In this document: positions 32,938-36,235 of the stretch, piece by piece
Numbering within the stretch: position 1 is the stretch's first letter
How the letters are laid out: every line of letters begins with the position of its first letter
Origin: Hallella bergensis DSM 17361
Lineage (GTDB): Bacteria > Bacteroidota > Bacteroidia > Bacteroidales > Bacteroidaceae
NCBI RefSeq assembly: GCF_000160535.1
Contig: NZ_GG704782.1
Span: forward strand, 350,091 to 386,325
Length of the DNA: 36,235 bases
Direction: 5' to 3'
Notes under the pieces: generated by a model
The model's input: the letters and a program-made list of their open reading frames with translations, nothing else
What the model was told of the DNA's origin: nothing
The model's database searches: none
Position numbers and translations under genes: made by a program

Positions 32938-33091
32938 GTTTTATGTTTAACTAAAAAAACTTTTCTGATCAAATGAAAACCTCACGGCCTTCATTGTCAT
33001 CCGTTAAACAATCTATCAAATCTACCTTAAACCTAATAACTAAAAACCTAAATCTATTACTACTAACCTAAACAATCTATTAACCTTTTGA
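32898..33091 (-). ncRNA. Predicted small RNA with its own promoter and terminator
   Basis: A consensus promoter (33127-33097) and a near-ideal terminator (32937-32898) bracket a minus-strand transcript of about 194 bases with no downstream gene in the same direction. Bases 33004-33089 contain no G on the plus strand, so the RNA has an 86-base stretch without C and little structure. It repeats TTTAGGTT and AATAGATTGTTTA-like words. A 17-codon frame (MTMKAVRFSFDQKSFFS, 33000-32947) lies between this stretch and the terminator, so a dual-function RNA or tiny protein gene is possible. No known RNA family is assigned with confidence. Confidence 0.55.
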
Positions 33092-33096
33092 TGTTG

Positions 33097-33127
33097 CAAA
33101 GGTAGGGTAAAAATCGTTAGGTTCCAA
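33097..33127 (-). promoter_or_regulatory. Promoter of the predicted small RNA
   Basis: On the minus strand TTG at 33127-33125, a 20-base spacer and TACCTTTG at 33104-33097 match the Bacteroidetes promoter consensus. The predicted transcription start is near 33091. Confidence 0.6.
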
Positions 33128-33194
33128 GTTTATGAGCGTAATTAAGTGTTTTTAAGGCGCTTTCTTGATACAAATCAAGAGTTTGTGCACGCAC

Positions 33195-33246
33195 ACGGTT
33201 TTGTAATTCAAAATTCATAATTCAAAATTCACAATTAGGCTGCGCG
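33195..33246 (+). repeat. AATTCA-type intergenic repeat
   Basis: This stretch runs through CGGTTTTGTAATTCA, further AATTCA words and CACAATTAGGCTGCGCG. It matches, in reverse orientation, the right end of the inverted-repeat element at 22431-22478, and its inner part recurs in the 70-bp tandem unit at 33423-33562. Confidence 0.55.
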
Positions 33247-33306
33247 TTGATTCTTCGTTCTTCACTCTTCACTCATATTTTGGACTGCGCGGTGGAGGTA
33301 GGGTAG

Positions 33307-33409
33307 ATATTCTAAGATTGTTTGCGAAGCAAACGGAAATATATTCTGCGATGAGCCTTTCATTTATAAAATGATATTCTCCGAATATTCTAAGATTCGG
33401 CGAAGCCGA
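33307..33409 (+). repeat. Two direct repeats each carrying a GCGAAGC mini-hairpin
   Basis: ATATTCTAAGATT occurs at 33307-33319 and again at 33385-33397. Each copy is followed at once by a perfect hairpin with the same GCGAAGC tip: GTTTGCGAAGCAAAC at 33320-33334 and TCGGCGAAGCCGA at 33397-33409. The stem bases differ but stay complementary, and a GGAA or GGAGGAA stretch leading to ATATTC follows both. Confidence 0.6.
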
Positions 33410-33422
33410 GCGGAGGAATATT

Positions 33423-33562
33423 CAATTCACAATTATTCGCAAGCTCATCAACTTGTCATAATTCATAATTCACAATTAGGCTAACGCGTTTGCAATTCAT
33501 AATTATTCGCAAGCTCATCAACTCGTCATAATTTAAAATTCACAATTAGGCTAACGCGTTGA
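33423..33562 (+). repeat. Tandem repeat, two units of 70 bp
   Basis: Unit one (33423-33492) and unit two (33493-33562) both run from CAATTC through AATTATTCGCAAGCTCATCA to CACAATTAGGCTAACGCGTT, with only a handful of substitutions. The end of each unit contains the same AATTAGGCT word found in the AATTCA-type repeats nearby. Confidence 0.8.
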
Positions 33563-33592
33563 TTCTTCTCTCTTCCCTCTTCATTCTTCACT

Positions 33593-33662
33593 TTCCCTCT
33601 TCCCTCTTCCCTCTTCCCTCTTCTCTCTTCTCTCTTCTCTCTTCTCTCTTCCCTCTTCCCTC
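33593..33662 (+). repeat. 7-bp polypyrimidine microsatellite
   Basis: Ten contiguous 7-base units are present: four TTCCCTC, four TTCTCTC, then two TTCCCTC. Related irregular units extend it on both sides (about 33563-33687). The plus strand is pure pyrimidine through the core, so the tract could slip during replication or form a triplex. Confidence 0.9.
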
Positions 33663-33694
33663 TTCATTCTTAACTCTTCCCTCTAAATTTTATA

Positions 33695-34055
33695 AAATAA
33701 TATTACCATTTCTCGTGTGTTCCTCTTTGCAACATCCAGAGAAAATTACGCCATGTTCTGACCGATACTTTTGGCAAGAAGTGAGTAGGAAATCACGAGG
33801 GCGGTGCGGTTACTATGTTATCGCAGTACGTTTGGACTTGAATCGCCACGCGAAAGAAGCCTCTTGGTGACGCGAAAGGAGCCTAATCGTCTAAGCAATC
33901 GATATGCAATCGCAGGTGACAAAACGGGGGGTTGTAAACGAGGTTTTGCTAATTGGTTGATTGTGAACTCACTACCAATTGCTTCATATTTCGTAAATTT
34001 TGAACCAAAGGATTATTATTTTCAAATTCTCGAAGCACAGAAGGGTGTTTGTTAG
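33695..34055 (+). repeat. Diverged ~360-bp intergenic element, copy B
   Basis: It aligns in the same orientation with 8495-8855, sharing AAAT..ATTA, an ACAT..AGAGAA block, CGCCATGTT, AGCC.AATCG, CAATCGCAGG and CATATTTCG in order. A 22-base unit is duplicated in tandem here (CGCGAAAG(A/G)AGCCT at 33849 and 33871) and single in copy A. The element ends about 55 bases before the promoter box of the GT4 gene. Confidence 0.6.
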
Positions 34056-34109
34056 AAGATTTCATCTATATTATTAAATATGTAGGATTCTTTTTTCGCA
34101 GCTTTTTAT

Positions 34110-34117
34110 TACCTTTG
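34110..34117 (+). promoter_or_regulatory. -7 promoter box for the glycosyltransferase pair
   Basis: TACCTTTG matches the Bacteroidetes -7 consensus and lies 20 bases before the ATG at 34138. The -33 region is poor (GGATTC), so basal activity may be low or need an activator. Confidence 0.5.
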
Positions 34118-34137
34118 TCACATCAAGAACAGATAGA

Positions 34138-35400
34138 ATGCGAGTACTCTTAGTGAATACACATGAGCGGGCCGGAGGAGCCGCAGTGGCTACCAGACGG
34201 TTGCTGGAGGCCTTGAACAACAATGGTGTCAAGGCAAAGATGCTGGTGGCGAACAAGGAAACCGACAACATTAATGTGGTTGGATTGCCGCATCCATGGC
34301 GACATCGCATGGCATTTCTGTGGGAGCGCTTGTGCATCTTCTTGCATTTGCGATTCTCAAAAAAACATCTATTCGGGTTGGATATAGCCAATTTGGGAGT
34401 TGACATCACTTCTTTGCCTGAATTTCAACAGGCCGACATTATTCATTTGGCATGGATCAACCAGGGGATGTTGTCGTTGAAGGGCATTCGCAACATCTTG
34501 AAAAGCGGTAAACCCGTGGTTTGGACTATGCACGATTTGTGGCCAGTTTCGGGTATTTGTCATCTGTCCTTGGGATGCGAGAGATTCAAGTCCGGGTGTT
34601 CCCATTGTCCATATCTGCCAAAAGGTGGGGGAGAGCGAGATTTGTCATACCGCGTTTGGCAGGAGAAAAACAGACTTTATGAGGCGGAGAATATCTCTTT
34701 CGTGGCCTGTAGCCGGTGGTTGGCTGATGAGGCAAGAGCCAGTTGTTTGACACGTGACCACGTGGTGACAACCATTCCTAACCCGTTGAATACTTCCATT
34801 TTTTGCAAAAAGGACAAAGCGTTAGCGAGGAAGAGTTTGCACTTGCCCCTTGACAGGCGCTTGATTGCGTTTATAGCCCAGAAGGTAACCAATGAAAACA
34901 AGGGCATGAATTATTTGATAGAGGCTTGCGACCGACTTGTTTCCATGTACCCGAAGATGAAGCAAAGCACAGGAATCGTAATCATTGGAGGGCATGCCGA
35001 GGAGTTTGAGCAACAGCTTGCGATGCCGGTTTATTCTTTGGGGTATATCCGTGATGAGAAGAAAATGGCGGAAGTGTACCGGTCGATAGATGTATTTGTG
35101 CTCCCGTCCTTATCAGAAAACTTACCCAACACCATCATGGAGGCGATGGCCTGTGGTGTTCCCTGTGTTGGTTTTAACATAGGCGGGATTCCCGAAATGA
35201 TAGACCATTGCACGAATGGATATGTGGCTAATTACAGAGATGCGGGTGATTTGGCGAAGGGAATTCATTGGATTCTTGAGGAAACAGCGTATGACGAACT
35301 GGGTCGACAGGCCATTCACAAAGTGGTTTCACATTATTCCCAACAGGCAGTTGCCGCAAAATACATAGAAGTTTACAACCAGGCGACTGCACTTAAATGA
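34138..35400 (+). CDS. Family 4 glycosyltransferase (surface polysaccharide)
   Basis: This 420-residue protein is a GT-B fold retaining glycosyltransferase. The N-terminal domain starts RVLLVNTHERAGGAAVATRR (residues 2-21). The C-terminal donor-sugar domain has the E-x7-E motif with Glu327 and Glu335 (LSENLPNTIMEAMACGVP) and the FNIGGIPEMI block. A four-cysteine cluster (Cys141, Cys147, Cys154, Cys157) after WTMHDLWPVSG probably binds a metal and is seen in a subset of capsule and O-antigen GT4 enzymes. The gene has its own promoter and is followed after 7 bp by a GT2 gene, suggesting the start of a polysaccharide cluster continuing to the right. Donor and acceptor sugars are unknown. Confidence 0.88.
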   Translation: MRVLLVNTHERAGGAAVATRRLLEALNNNGVKAKMLVANKETDNINVVGLPHPWRHRMAFLWERLCIFLHLRFSKKHLFGLDIANLGVDITSLPEFQQADIIHLAWINQGMLSLKGIRNILKSGKPVVWTMHDLWPVSGICHLSLGCERFKSGCSHCPYLPKGGGERDLSYRVWQEKNRLYEAENISFVACSRWLADEARASCLTRDHVVTTIPNPLNTSIFCKKDKALARKSLHLPLDRRLIAFIAQKVTNENKGMNYLIEACDRLVSMYPKMKQSTGIVIIGGHAEEFEQQLAMPVYSLGYIRDEKKMAEVYRSIDVFVLPSLSENLPNTIMEAMACGVPCVGFNIGGIPEMIDHCTNGYVANYRDAGDLAKGIHWILEETAYDELGRQAIHKVVSHYSQQAVAAKYIEVYNQATALK

Positions 35401-35407
35401 TTTTCCT

Positions 35408-36184
35408 ATGATCACATTTACGATCATTACCTGTACATACAATGCCGAGCACGAGCTTCAGCGCACGTTGGATAGCGTGAAGGGTCAGTCGTATGGTCCT
35501 ATTGAGCACCTTATCTTAGACGGTTTGTCGAAAGATCATACGATACCCATGGCCCTTGCTTATCAGAAAGAGACAAGCGAAACGTCCAACGAACGTCGGG
35601 TGGAGGTGGTGTCGGAGAAGGATTCCGGACTCTACGATGCGATGAACAAGGGCATACGGATGGCCACGGGTGACTATCTGGTGTTTCTGAATGCGGGCGA
35701 TGTGTTTCCTTCGTCACAGACGTTGGCGCACGTTTCCGATAGTTTGGTTGAGAGAGAGGCGTTGCCGGGTGTGCTTTACGGCCATGCGGATATTGTGGAC
35801 GATGACGGAAAGTTTATCCGGCATCGTCGGTTGCAACCTCCCCCTGTTTTGTCGTGGAGATCTTTTAAGCATGGAATGGTGGTTTGTCACCAGTCTTTCT
35901 ACGCTCGTACAGATCTTGCCAAGCACACACTTTATAACCTCAGGTATCGTTATTCGGCCGATGTGGATTGGTGTATCCGAATCATGAAAGCTGCTGAAGA
36001 ACAAGGTTTGGCGCTGAAAAATGTTGGTGAGGTGTTGGTGAACTACCTTGATGGCGGCATGACGGTTAAGAATCATCGGGCTTCTTTGAAAGAGCGGTTC
36101 CATGTCATAGCAACGCATTATGGACTTGTCACAACCGTTGCGATGCACCTTTGGTTTGTAATCAGGGCTTTGATCAGGAAGTGA
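35408..36184 (+). CDS. Family 2 glycosyltransferase
   Basis: This 258-residue protein is a GT-A fold inverting glycosyltransferase. The N-terminus FTIITCTYNAEHELQRTLDS (residues 4-23) is the typical nucleotide-binding start. The block VVSEKDSGLYDAMNKGIRMA, then TGDYLVFLNAGD with the metal-binding Asp, matches the WcaA-like GT2 group of capsule and colanic-acid type enzymes. The C-terminus has a hydrophobic helix (about 236-254) that may rest on the membrane. It starts 7 bp after the GT4 gene and should act in the same surface-glycan pathway. Bases 36185-36235 after it show nothing recognisable. Confidence 0.88.
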   Translation: MITFTIITCTYNAEHELQRTLDSVKGQSYGPIEHLILDGLSKDHTIPMALAYQKETSETSNERRVEVVSEKDSGLYDAMNKGIRMATGDYLVFLNAGDVFPSSQTLAHVSDSLVEREALPGVLYGHADIVDDDGKFIRHRRLQPPPVLSWRSFKHGMVVCHQSFYARTDLAKHTLYNLRYRYSADVDWCIRIMKAAEEQGLALKNVGEVLVNYLDGGMTVKNHRASLKERFHVIATHYGLVTTVAMHLWFVIRALIRK

Positions 36185-36235
36185 CGCTGATATTGTTCAA
36201 CGCTGATCCACAGCGACAACAAACGCCCGAATGAA

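Noticed and set aside
33559..33870. Leu/Ser/Pro-rich plus-strand frame of 103 codons
   Set aside because: Its first half is translation of the 7-bp microsatellite, and its second half enters the dispersed element in a frame not kept in copy A.
1..36235. tRNA, rRNA, insertion sequences, prophage genes and toxin-antitoxin pairs
   Set aside because: None was recognised on either strand by motif or context; intergenic repeats lack any transposase gene.

Overview
The window reads as chromosome of a Bacteroidales bacterium, most likely Prevotella in the broad sense (Prevotellaceae). The reasons are the type IX secretion genes porU and porV followed by ispF, a DUF4290 gene directly before murA, a ResB-type CcsBA cytochrome c maturation protein, lipoproteins with acidic residues right after the lipid cysteine, and Bacteroidetes-type promoters (TAnnTTTG at -7, TTG about 20 bp upstream). 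No rRNA, tRNA, transposase, prophage or CRISPR array was seen.

Region 1 (1-7243, minus strand): a six-gene co-directional cluster. In transcription order it holds a beta-barrel porin, an imelysin (M75) lipoprotein, a DUF1111 lipoprotein with two c-type heme motifs, a second porin, a lipoprotein with one c-type heme motif, and the start of CcsBA, which attaches heme to such proteins and runs off the left edge. It looks like an outer-membrane iron or electron-transfer module and is the best candidate here for an under-described system. A TSUP permease (7650-8372) is divergent from it.

Region 2 (8373-19900): housekeeping genes. nadD, gmk and yicC lie on the minus strand. tsaB, a DUF4290 gene, murA, rimM, dxr, rseP, a BASS-family transporter and a secreted GH43-like protein follow on the plus strand. 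murA carries Asp in place of the fosfomycin-target Cys. A bidirectional terminator separates the GH43-like gene from the convergent fabI.

Region 3 (19903-24616): fabI, an array of degenerate 22-bp repeats, then the translation genes rplM-rpsI-rpsB-tsf. These are preceded by a structured leader and interrupted by an inverted-repeat element and a hairpin, and they end at a strong terminator.

Region 4 (24660-32868): a secreted subtilisin-like protease, a fumarylacetoacetate-hydrolase-family enzyme, porU, porV and ispF.

Region 5 (32869-34137): about 1.27 kb without a convincing protein gene but dense in structure. It holds a predicted minus-strand small RNA with its own promoter and terminator, AATTCA-type repeats, two GCGAAGC hairpins, a 70-bp tandem repeat, a 7-bp polypyrimidine microsatellite, and a diverged copy of a roughly 360-bp element also present at 8495-8855.

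Region 6 (34138-36184): two glycosyltransferase genes (GT4, then GT2), probably the start of a surface-polysaccharide cluster. The last 50 bases show nothing recognisable.
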